From positions 1-18,587 of the forward strand of contig JACDAY010000022.1 of assembly GCA_013695195.1 (NCBI GenBank): 18,587 bases of DNA. The letters run 5' to 3'. Each line of letters starts with the position of its first letter. Within the stretch, counting starts at the first letter, position 1. This document shows positions 7,048 to 14,012 of this stretch, in pieces. This DNA is from Blastocatellia bacterium. Its GTDB lineage: Bacteria > Acidobacteriota > Blastocatellia > Pyrinomonadales > Pyrinomonadaceae. The translations under genes and the position numbers were made by a program. The notes under the pieces were generated by a model. That model was not told the origin of the DNA, made no database searches, and was given only the letters and a program-made list of their open reading frames with translations.

Positions 7048-7475
7048 TTCGGAATAACTGATAAGTGATAGCTGAAAACTGATAATTATGAGTGACATTT
7101 TGCTGGAGAAATCATACAAGTTTGCGCTGCGGATCGTGAAACTCAGTCAATTTTTGAATGACGAAAAGTGTGAATTTGTCCTGTCAAAGAAAGTGCTGGA
7201 TTCGGGCACAAATATCGGTATTTGATCGAGGAGGGCAAGCAGGGCGAGAACCGCGCCGATTTTTTGCAGAAATACTCCGTTGCGAATAAAGAAGCCTTCA
7301 AAACCACTTTCTCCTTAGGCTGTTGCGGGATGGAGAGTTTATCAGTGAAAAGCAAGCTGAATCGCTTCTCGATGATTGCGAAGAGCTGCAAAAATTGCTC
7401 ATTGCTTCTCTTAAAACGACGCGGAAATCCGAATAAATTATCAGTTATTAGTTCTCACTTATCAGTTATTCCGAA
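7048..7475. mobile_element. Inverted-repeat-bounded element around a broken four-helix-bundle gene
   Basis: The 21 bases at 7048-7068 (core GGAATAACTGATAAGTGA) are exactly reverse-complementary to 7455-7475, and similarity continues inward for about 20 more bases (ending with AACTGATAATTA at the left and TAAATTATCAGTT at the right). The element begins 9 bases after the aminopropyltransferase stop, and its last base is the A of the oxidase ATG. No transposase is present and no target-site duplication is visible. It may be a small non-autonomous mobile unit or a repeat cluster around an old insert. Confidence 0.7.
7088..7436 (+). pseudogene. Four-helix-bundle (23S rRNA intervening-sequence type) protein, frameshifted
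   Basis: Three segments in different frames together rebuild one family member. From ATG 7088 the frame reads MSDILLEKSYKFALRIVKLS ... VLSKKVLDSGTNIGI and hits TGA at 7223-7225. From about 7222 a second frame continues IEEGKQGENRADFLQKYSVA-NKEAFKTT. From about 7315 a third gives RLLRDGEFISEKQAESLLDD ... ASLKTTRKSE and a stop at 7434-7436. Family members read through as ...SGTSIGANIEEA...KADFI.KLSIA.KEA.ET.YWL.LL...., so two small indels broke the gene. These about 120-residue proteins have no settled function. Confidence 0.85.
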
Positions 7476-9070
7476 TGTATCTAACCCGGAGAGAAATTCT
7501 AGCCGCATTTCTTGGAACCCCATTTGCACTGGCAGCTTGTAGTGATAACACCTCACGCGAGTTTCCCGACGGCGAAATAGTCGGTACAAATGTCAACCTC
7601 GGACATATATTAAGAGAAAATCGAAATTTCGAAGTTCCCGCGGGTAATTGGCAAACGGTAAAGGTTGCGATTATCGGCGCTGGAATCGCGGGACTTTCGG
7701 CCGGATGGAAATTTGCGAGAGAAGGGTTTAATGACTTTGTTCTTTTAGAATTGGAAAAAGAGATCGGCGGGACATCGCAAAGCAGTGTCGGAAATCCGGT
7801 TGGCTATCCGTGGGGAGCTCATTACCTGCCAGTGCCGTTTCCGGAGAATGCGGAGCTTGTTTCCCTGCTGGATGAAATGTCATTAACCGAGGGGCGACGA
7901 GCGAGCGGTGAGATACTAATAAGGGAAGAATTTTTATGCCGCGATCCGGAAGAACGCGTTTTTTACAAAGGCCGCTGGTATGACGGTTTGTATTTGCACG
8001 TCGGTGAAAGCGATGAAGATAAGCGGCAGATTGACCAGTTTCAAAAGGGAATCGATCGTTGGGTAAGCTGGCGTGGGAACGATGGAAAGCGGGCTTTTGC
8101 GGTGCCGGTTGCGAACTGCTCGACCGACGCTCAGGCAACTGCTCTCGACAAGATATCATTCGCCGAATGGCTGCGGCAGCTAGACTTCACGTCCGAGCGG
8201 TTACTTTGGTATTGCGATTATGCGTGTCGCGACGATTACGGTCTAAAACTCGATCAAACATCCGCATGGGCCGGATTATTTTACTTTTGCTCGCGTGTGC
8301 GGAAAAGCGGAGATGAATCGCAGGCGTTCATCACATTTCCCGAAGGCAACGGACGATTTGTAAACCACTTCCTTGAAAAGGTTCGGGAAAAAGTGCGGCG
8401 GGATCATGCGGTAGTTTCAATAATTCCGAATGAAAAGGGAGTCGATGTAGTTTGTTTGAACGAAAATGAATTACGCGGCTTTCATTGCGAAAAAGTTATT
8501 TTTGCATCGCCGATATTTACGGCACCGTATGTGATTCGTGGGTTCAACGAAAATCCGGCGTTTGCAGCAGGCGAATTTCAGCACAACGCTTGGTTTGTCG
8601 CCAATCTGTTTTTGAAGGATCGGCCCAAACCGCGATTTGCAAAGGATTTTCCGCTTTCTTGGGACAATGTTTTGTACGAAAGCCCTTCGCTGGGGTATGT
8701 CAACGCGACGCACCAAAAGGGAATCGATTATGGCGCAACAGTTTGGACGTATTACTACCCGATGTGCGCGGAGGAAAAAGGTCGGACGAAGCTTTTTAAC
8801 TACGAATGGCGCGAGCTGGCAGATGTTTGCCTGACCGACCTCGCCCGCGCTCATCCTGACATTTACGAACTTACGACGAGAATCGATATAATGCGTTGGG
8901 GCCACGCAATGATCTCGCCACGGCCCGATTTTATTTGGAGCGGAGTTCGTGAAAAAGCGATGCGGCCATATCGAAACATTCATTTCGCACACACAGACCT
9001 AAGCGGCATTCCGCTTTTTGAAGAAGCGTTTTATCATGGTCTCCGTGCAGCTGGCGAGATAATGCGATGA
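7475..9070 (+). CDS. Tat-exported lipoprotein flavin amine oxidase / FAD-dependent oxidoreductase
   Basis: The 531-residue protein begins MYLTRREILAAFLGTPFALA-AC. Twin arginines (TRRE-I-L) and an LAAC lipobox (Cys22) together indicate a Tat-exported lipoprotein, which suits an enzyme that folds around FAD before export. The dinucleotide fold VKVAIIGAGIAGLSAGWKFA (63-82) is followed by Glu92 and EIGGTSQS, as in flavin amine oxidases and desaturase-like oxidoreductases. The C-terminal FAD segment appears around FAHTDLSGIPLFEEAFYHGL. Given speD and the aminopropyltransferase upstream, an oxidised polyamine or aminated product outside the membrane is a reasonable substrate guess, not shown by sequence. 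The start codon abuts the inverted repeat and lacks a ribosome site. Confidence 0.75.
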   Translation: MYLTRREILAAFLGTPFALAACSDNTSREFPDGEIVGTNVNLGHILRENRNFEVPAGNWQTVKVAIIGAGIAGLSAGWKFAREGFNDFVLLELEKEIGGTSQSSVGNPVGYPWGAHYLPVPFPENAELVSLLDEMSLTEGRRASGEILIREEFLCRDPEERVFYKGRWYDGLYLHVGESDEDKRQIDQFQKGIDRWVSWRGNDGKRAFAVPVANCSTDAQATALDKISFAEWLRQLDFTSERLLWYCDYACRDDYGLKLDQTSAWAGLFYFCSRVRKSGDESQAFITFPEGNGRFVNHFLEKVREKVRRDHAVVSIIPNEKGVDVVCLNENELRGFHCEKVIFASPIFTAPYVIRGFNENPAFAAGEFQHNAWFVANLFLKDRPKPRFAKDFPLSWDNVLYESPSLGYVNATHQKGIDYGATVWTYYYPMCAEEKGRTKLFNYEWRELADVCLTDLARAHPDIYELTTRIDIMRWGHAMISPRPDFIWSGVREKAMRPYRNIHFAHTDLSGIPLFEEAFYHGLRAAGEIMR

Positions 9071-9072
9071 GT

Positions 9073-9159
9073 GGCAGAAACACGGTCGGCAGGGAGTGTG
9101 CAATAATCCACTAATTAGCTAAGCGGTTTTGGCACCCTTGCTACCGCGCGGGTTCTGCC
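9073..9159. repeat. Imperfect inverted repeat after the oxidase gene
   Basis: GGCAGAAACACGGTCGGCAG (from 9073, arm to 9101) matches the reverse complement of 9132-9159 (GGCAGAACCCGCGCGGTAGC then AAGGGTGC) with several mismatches and gaps. The outer seven bases GGCAGAA pair exactly. It starts 2 bases after the oxidase stop and is a third kind of palindrome in this region. It could act as a transcript-end hairpin. Confidence 0.55.
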
Positions 9160-9340
9160 TCATTGCCATTTTACGGTTATCCGATAATAGCAGACTTACA
9201 ATAAGCTCCCCGGATTATAGATCCTCCAATTTTTAGGTTTTAGAAAAAATGTCGTCTGAAAAGCTATTACGCTCTAGATATGGCTTTGGTTGCGCTTGAC
9301 GCGGGAAAAGTTTCTTAACCGATAAAATCAGTCCGTTCCC

Positions 9341-9451
9341 TGGACCGCAGGCACCCTTGCCTGCAAGATTGCTTCCGGCAATCTAAAAGTGCAAATCGCT
9401 TTGACAATTAGCGCGCCATGCACGCTGGCAGGCAAGGGTGCCTGCGGTCCA
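9341..9451. repeat. Long-armed palindromic element, copy 2
   Basis: The 24-base arms 9341-9364 (starting TGGACCGCAGGCACCCTTGC) and 9428-9451 are exact reverse complements. Just inside the left arm is AGATTGC-TTCCG-GCAATCT, the same internal hairpin as in copy 1 at 4908-4924. Arm sequences differ between the copies while each stays self-complementary. It lies 10 bases beyond the aminotransferase stop and may serve as a processing or termination hairpin in either direction. Confidence 0.85.
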
Positions 9452-9460
9452 AGCGGCATG

Positions 9461-10723
9461 TTAACCGCGTTCCAGTTTTTTTAGATTTTCAGCCGCAGCT
9501 TCCAGTGTTTCATCTTTTTTGCAGAAGCAAAATCGCACCATCTGCGAGCCTAAACTCTTGTCGTGATAAAACGACGAGCCCGGAACTACCGCAACGCCGA
9601 TCTCTCGAATGAGATGTTTTGTGAACTCGACGTCATTCGGAAAACCGAAATCGGAGATGTCGCACATTACATAATAGGCACCTTCCGGCATATCGCATTT
9701 AAAACCGGCGTTTTGCAGAACCGGCACGATAAAATCTCTTTTCTTTTGATATTCGCGTTGGAGATCGTCGTAATAAAGCGGCGGCAGGCTCAGAGCGTAC
9801 GCACCCGCGTGCTGCAGCGGATTTGCCGCACCGACCGTCAGGAAATCGTGCACTTTTCGGATAGCCGACGTAATATCCGGCGGAGCTATACAATAACCGA
9901 CGCGCCAGCCGGTAACAGAATAAGTCTTCGAAAGCGAGTTTACGACAACCGTGCGGTCGCGCATTCCATCAATATTCGCCATGCAGATATGAGCGGTTGT
10001 CAGTGGTCTGTGGTCAGTAGGCAGTTGGGAATCTTCGGATCGACTCTGAACTCGGAACTCCGAACTCTGAACTTCATTATAGATGATGTGCTCGTAGATC
10101 TCGTCAGTAAATGCAAGAGCGTCGTATTCTTTGCACAGATCGGCGATGAATTCGAGTTCTTCGCGTGAGAAAACCTTGCCGGTCGGGTTGTTCGGATTGC
10201 AGATGATGATTGCTTTGGTCTTTTCGTTAAACGCAGCCCGTAGTTCTTCTCTGTCGAAGACAAAACCGCTTGCGGTGTTATAAAGCGGGACGTGCCGCGG
10301 CGTCGCATCCGACAGGATCGCATCAGGCGCGTAATTCTCGTAAAACGGTTCGAAAACTATAACTTCTTCGCCGACATCGACCGTTGCCATCATCGCCGCG
10401 ATCATCCCTTCGGTCGAGCCGCACGTGACAGTGATCTCGGTTTCCGGATCGATATCTATTCCAAGAAACCACTTTGTTTTCGCCGCAATCGCATCGCGAA
10501 AACTCTTCACGCCCCACGTGATCGCATACTGGTTATGGTCAGCGGCGATAGCCTCCATCGCCTTTTGCTTTATGTCTTCAGGCGCGGCAAAATCGGGAAA
10601 GCCCTGGCCTAGATTCACAGCTCCGTATTTCAAAGCCTCACGCGTCATCTCTCGGATGACCGATTCGGTAAAGCTCGCCGCCTTTTGGGAGATTCGGTTT
10701 TTTGAGATCTTTGGTTGGATCAT
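9461..10723 (-). CDS. Class I/II PLP-dependent aminotransferase with an in-frame repeat insertion
   Basis: The 420-residue protein has the fold-type I motifs in order: NLGQGFPDF (37-45), NQYAITWGVKSFRDAIA (64-80), ICNPNNPTGKVFSREELEFI (174-193), TDEIYEHIIY (206-215), VNSLSKTYSVTGWRVGY (261-277, PLP Lys266, Arg274) and MVRFCFCKKDETL near the end. This pattern is that of the kynurenine/methionine aminotransferase subgroup (YbdL, KAT). The amino-acid substrate is not decidable. Residues about 217-244 are foreign, a repeat-derived insert in the loop after EIYEHIIYN; without it the protein has normal length. Start ATG 10723 gives MIQPKISKNRI. Confidence 0.85.
   Translation of the reverse strand: MIQPKISKNRISQKAASFTESVIREMTREALKYGAVNLGQGFPDFAAPEDIKQKAMEAIAADHNQYAITWGVKSFRDAIAAKTKWFLGIDIDPETEITVTCGSTEGMIAAMMATVDVGEEVIVFEPFYENYAPDAILSDATPRHVPLYNTASGFVFDREELRAAFNEKTKAIIICNPNNPTGKVFSREELEFIADLCKEYDALAFTDEIYEHIIYNEVQSSEFRVQSRSEDSQLPTDHRPLTTAHICMANIDGMRDRTVVVNSLSKTYSVTGWRVGYCIAPPDITSAIRKVHDFLTVGAANPLQHAGAYALSLPPLYYDDLQREYQKKRDFIVPVLQNAGFKCDMPEGAYYVMCDISDFGFPNDVEFTKHLIREIGVAVVPGSSFYHDKSLGSQMVRFCFCKKDETLEAAAENLKKLERG
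9992..10075 (-). repeat. 84-base repeat insertion translated within the aminotransferase
   Basis: On the - strand it has two tandem-like parts: GAGTTC-type units (TTCAGAGTTCGGAGTTCCGA) and ACCACTG-type units (TGACCACAGACCACTGAC). It is translated as EVQSSEFRVQSRSEDSQLPT followed by DHRPLTTA, low-complexity peptide with no match to the family. Its length (28 codons) keeps the frame, and both flanks join as normal family sequence (EHIIYN then HICMANIDGMRDRT). Edges are approximate to a few codons. Confidence 0.8.
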
Positions 10724-10830
10724 GCTTGATACACAATTAATTCTTTTTGTCGTCCAGAATTAACTATGGTCCATCTCGGCAAAAGTTGGAAGCGCTAAAA
10801 GATGCGGGGCGGAAAGCATTTTCTAAATGA

Positions 10831-12822
10831 TCACTTCTCTGCCAATCCAAATTTCGAAGGCGTCGGAAACAATATCTCGCCTTCCTTAAGTTTTTCGATT
10901 TTCAAGCCTTTTTCGTCGACGATTACGGTCGCTTCTGGAAGAAATTCGTTGAACAGTTGGCGTATCCGAGTATCGTCGGTCTGTTCGACGGCCTTTTGAA
11001 AACCGTTCAGCATGCGCGAAACGTCTTCTTTTCCATAAGTTGCAATTTTGCCTATAAAGATCTGCGGGTGATGTGTTTTAACAAGATGTTCTCCGGTGAT
11101 TTCCAGTTCCTCAAACAGCTTTTCGCCCTGCCTTGCGCCGGTGAAAACTATGTCGATGTCTTCGTAAGGGGTCAAACCGGACAGGCGGATCATATCCTCG
11201 GCGAGGTCGAGGATTTTGATCGGCTGGCCCATATCGAGAATAAAAATCTCACCTCCTTTGCCTAGCGCACCTGCCTGGAGAACAAGCTGCGAAGCTTCGG
11301 GAATTGTCATAAAGTACCGCGTCATTTTCTTATCCGTTACTGTGATCGCCTTACCTTTTCGTATTTGTTCGCTGAATATCGGGACGACCGAACCGGCGGA
11401 GCCTAACACGTTCCCGAAACGCACAGCCATGTAATTCGTTATGTAAACCTGGTTCAGCTCCTGCACGACAATCTCGGCGATCCGTTTGGACGCTCCCATT
11501 ACGGAAGACGGGTTGACGGCCTTATCAGTGGAGATCAAAACAAAATCGCCCGTGCCGCTTTCGCCGGCAATTTTGCCAAGCGTTTTGGTCGCAAAAATAT
11601 TGTTTTTTATCGCCTCAGCCGGGTTCGTTTCCATTAGCGGAACGTGTTTGTGAGCCGCCGCGTGAAAAATTACATCCGGTTTGAGACTCTCGAAAATCTC
11701 GCGCATTCGGGGCCCGTCGCCGACGTCTGCTATAAGCGGAACGTATTCTACGCCCGATTGATCCGCCGATAGTTCCTGAACTATGTTAAACAGGAAAAAC
11801 TCTGCCCGCTCGACCAATAGGATCGATTTCGGCTGATAACCTATTATCTGACGAACCAGTTCGGAACCGATAGAGCCGCCGGCGCCCGTAACCATTACGA
11901 TCTTACCCGTAAGAAAATCGTGGAGGTTTTTATTATCCAGCCGGACCGGATCGCGGCCCAGTAGATCTTCGATCTGCACATCGCGGATGCGGCTGACCGA
12001 TACGCGGCCGTGGGCGATCTCATTCAAACTCGGGATAATCTGCGCCTTGACGGGAATTGCGGTGCAGATATCCAGGATTCGTCGGATATCTTTGCCCTGA
12101 GCGTTATCTATGGCTAAGACGACCTGTTTGACGCGCAGCTCATCGACGAGGCGGGCCAGATCAAAAGTGGTGCCTAGGACCTTTATGCCGCTCACGCTGC
12201 CGCCTTTCTTTCGGGAATCGTCGTCGACAAAACCACGAATATCGAACTCCGCGTCCGCCCGGCCGCGAATTTCCTTGACGAGCGTCGCGCCCATTCTGCC
12301 CGCTCCGACCAGCAAAGCCGCTTTACGCTTTACGCGCCGCCGGCCGCTGAAAACCTTTTTGTTTTCGCCGATCTCATAGAAAAACCGGCGCAGAACACGC
12401 AATGCAAGCATGCCGCCGAAGCCAAGCCCCGTATCGATTAGAATTACAGAGATAGGTACCTGCCAGAGGTTAAAATACGTAAAGGTTAGAAAGAAACGAA
12501 GTGCAATTAGAATGACGCCGGAGATAAACGCCGCCTTTAAAAAGACTTTTAGATCTTCGATGCTGACGTATCGCCAAAGTATCGAATACGCCCCGGCAAG
12601 GAAAAGCGAGGAAAACTGGACAAGAATTACGAAAGGGAGTTGGCGGAGAGCGATATCACTGTAAAAGCTGACAAGTTGAACGTTTATGGCCGGCAGATAC
12701 GCAAGGAAAAATGCCACGCAAAGAACCGCGATGTCGGCAAAAAACTGCGTCGGCCGACGCAAAAACCAAAGCTGTTCAGTTAAAGGATTTTGATTTTTCA
12801 CATTCCCGTTCGATAAACACAA
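10831..12822 (-). CDS. Membrane nucleotide-sugar 4,6-dehydratase (FlaA1/CapD/PglF type)
   Basis: The 663-residue protein has four membrane helices (about 28-145), a first Rossmann domain (ALLVGAGRMGATLVKEI, 169-185) and a C-terminal extended short-chain dehydrogenase domain (VMVTGAGGSIGSELVRQI, 309-326). The active-site pattern is that of UDP-GlcNAc 4,6-dehydratases: STDKAVNPSSVMGASKR, with Met442 in place of the usual Tyr and Lys446. It would convert a UDP-hexosamine to a 4-keto-6-deoxy sugar for capsule, O-antigen or glycan synthesis. It is divergent from a Wza-like export gene. The start is TTG 12822; a GTG at 12801 (VKNQNPLTEQ) is an alternative. Confidence 0.88.
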   Translation of the reverse strand: MCLSNGNVKNQNPLTEQLWFLRRPTQFFADIAVLCVAFFLAYLPAINVQLVSFYSDIALRQLPFVILVQFSSLFLAGAYSILWRYVSIEDLKVFLKAAFISGVILIALRFFLTFTYFNLWQVPISVILIDTGLGFGGMLALRVLRRFFYEIGENKKVFSGRRRVKRKAALLVGAGRMGATLVKEIRGRADAEFDIRGFVDDDSRKKGGSVSGIKVLGTTFDLARLVDELRVKQVVLAIDNAQGKDIRRILDICTAIPVKAQIIPSLNEIAHGRVSVSRIRDVQIEDLLGRDPVRLDNKNLHDFLTGKIVMVTGAGGSIGSELVRQIIGYQPKSILLVERAEFFLFNIVQELSADQSGVEYVPLIADVGDGPRMREIFESLKPDVIFHAAAHKHVPLMETNPAEAIKNNIFATKTLGKIAGESGTGDFVLISTDKAVNPSSVMGASKRIAEIVVQELNQVYITNYMAVRFGNVLGSAGSVVPIFSEQIRKGKAITVTDKKMTRYFMTIPEASQLVLQAGALGKGGEIFILDMGQPIKILDLAEDMIRLSGLTPYEDIDIVFTGARQGEKLFEELEITGEHLVKTHHPQIFIGKIATYGKEDVSRMLNGFQKAVEQTDDTRIRQLFNEFLPEATVIVDEKGLKIEKLKEGEILFPTPSKFGLAEK

Positions 12823-12993
12823 AAATTCCGGTCATTGAAATTACATCGGAAAACGAAGCGCTTGTCAATATAATGCCTGTAACCCGTGCTGCGAGTAACA
12901 ACCAGGTTCGGACAACCTTTTAACCAAAAGTTTGAATCAAAAGCAGTTGTGCGTTATTCTTAACCGGGGAATTCTAACCAGAGGTTTTATATT

Positions 12994-13989
12994 ATGTATT
13001 TTAAATTTTTGTTTATATTGGCCGCATCTTTTTGTCTTTTGCAGATTGCGGCGGCTCAGGGTATTCCGGTTGACGCCGATCTTCAAAAGGGTTATCTGCT
13101 CGGCCCCGGCGATGAGGTTACGGGAAAAGTATTGGGCGAATCACAGTTCGATTTCATCGCAACGGTCGATGAAGACGGCAGGATCGAGGTACCTTTTTTT
13201 GACAAACCAGTTATCGCCAAATGCCTCAGCGAGCGTGAGCTTCGCACGGACGTAACGAAGCTTCTGGCAAAATACCTGCGGAGTCCACAGATCAGCCTCC
13301 GCGTTACGGCGCGCAACAGCCGTCCGCCTGCGACCATTTATGGCGAGGTACGCACGCCGCAGCAAGTTGTATTAACGAGAAAAGCTACCTTACTGGAATT
13401 ACTCTCATTTTCCGGCGGTGTTAACGAAGAGGCAGGCGGGATGATTCAGGTTTTTCGCACGCGGAAGCCGATCTGCACTGAAGCAGATATCGAAAACGAT
13501 TGGCAAACCGACGCTGCCGGTGGGCTTGATGTGCCTTCGCGACTTTATAGTCTTAGCAGCCTTCGATTAGGCAAGGAAGAAGCGAATCCGGTTATTTATC
13601 CAGGTGACGTCGTAGTTGTACAAAAGGCCTCACCGGTTTATATCACAGGCGAGGTCATTACACCGCAGGGCATTTTTCTTAAAGAAGGCGGCCTGACGCT
13701 TTCAGAAGCAATAGCAAAGATCGGCGGCGTCAGGCGTGAGGCCAAAACCAAGGACATCAAAATATACCGGCTGAAATCTAATTCAAAGGACCGGGAAATT
13801 CTATCGGCCAATTACGATCTGATCAGAAAAGGCACGCAAAAAGATATTACGCTCGAGCCTTACGATATTATTGAAGTCGATAAGTCGAAGAAGAGCATCG
13901 CTCAGACAATACTGGAAATCGCTATCGGAACCGGAAAATCGGCAATTGGCGGTTTTGGAAATGCTTTACCGACGCGGGTTTTGTATTAG
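12994..13989 (+). CDS. Wza-like polysaccharide export protein (Poly_export and SLBB domains)
   Basis: The 331-residue protein has a signal peptide (FLFILAASFCLLQIAAAQG), then a Poly_export domain (YLLGPGDEVTGKVLGESQFD, VDEDGRIEVPFFDKPVIAKC) with the ladder motif ATIYGEVRTPQQVVLTRKAT and later VYITGEVITPQGIFLKEGGL, both SLBB beta-grasp folds. YPGDVVVVQK and LEPYDIIEVDKSKK end the domains. There is no lipobox Cys. It would form part of the periplasmic or outer-membrane export channel for a surface polysaccharide. AGAGG lies about 10 bases before the ATG. The divergent dehydratase suggests a shared surface-sugar role, though no tyrosine kinase or glycosyltransferase is next to it. Confidence 0.85.
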   Translation: MYFKFLFILAASFCLLQIAAAQGIPVDADLQKGYLLGPGDEVTGKVLGESQFDFIATVDEDGRIEVPFFDKPVIAKCLSERELRTDVTKLLAKYLRSPQISLRVTARNSRPPATIYGEVRTPQQVVLTRKATLLELLSFSGGVNEEAGGMIQVFRTRKPICTEADIENDWQTDAAGGLDVPSRLYSLSSLRLGKEEANPVIYPGDVVVVQKASPVYITGEVITPQGIFLKEGGLTLSEAIAKIGGVRREAKTKDIKIYRLKSNSKDREILSANYDLIRKGTQKDITLEPYDIIEVDKSKKSIAQTILEIAIGTGKSAIGGFGNALPTRVLY

Positions 13990-14012
13990 ATATACTAACA
14001 GTCAGCCGAGAG

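Larger units (their letters stand above)
9071..9460. other. Gene-free convergent spacer holding two palindromic elements
   Basis: Neither strand carries a credible gene between the oxidase and aminotransferase stops. The stretch holds one imperfect inverted repeat at 9073-9159 and a long-armed palindrome at 9341-9451. The 9160-9340 middle is AT-richer and shows no feature I can name. Confidence 0.75.

Noticed and set aside
9563..10168. 201-codon open frame on the + strand
   Set aside because: It is the antisense of the aminotransferase, which has complete PLP motifs, and it has no recognisable domain.
9461..10723. Aminotransferase as the last step of methionine salvage serving the polyamine operon
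   Set aside because: The subgroup includes methionine-type aminotransferases and polyamine synthesis makes methylthioadenosine, but the gene is on the other strand, convergent, and no other salvage gene is present.
10737..10763. Inverted repeat TTAATTCT/AGAATTAA upstream of the aminotransferase
   Set aside because: Both arms are AT-only except one base pair, with an 11-base loop and no T-run. Too weak to call an operator or terminator.
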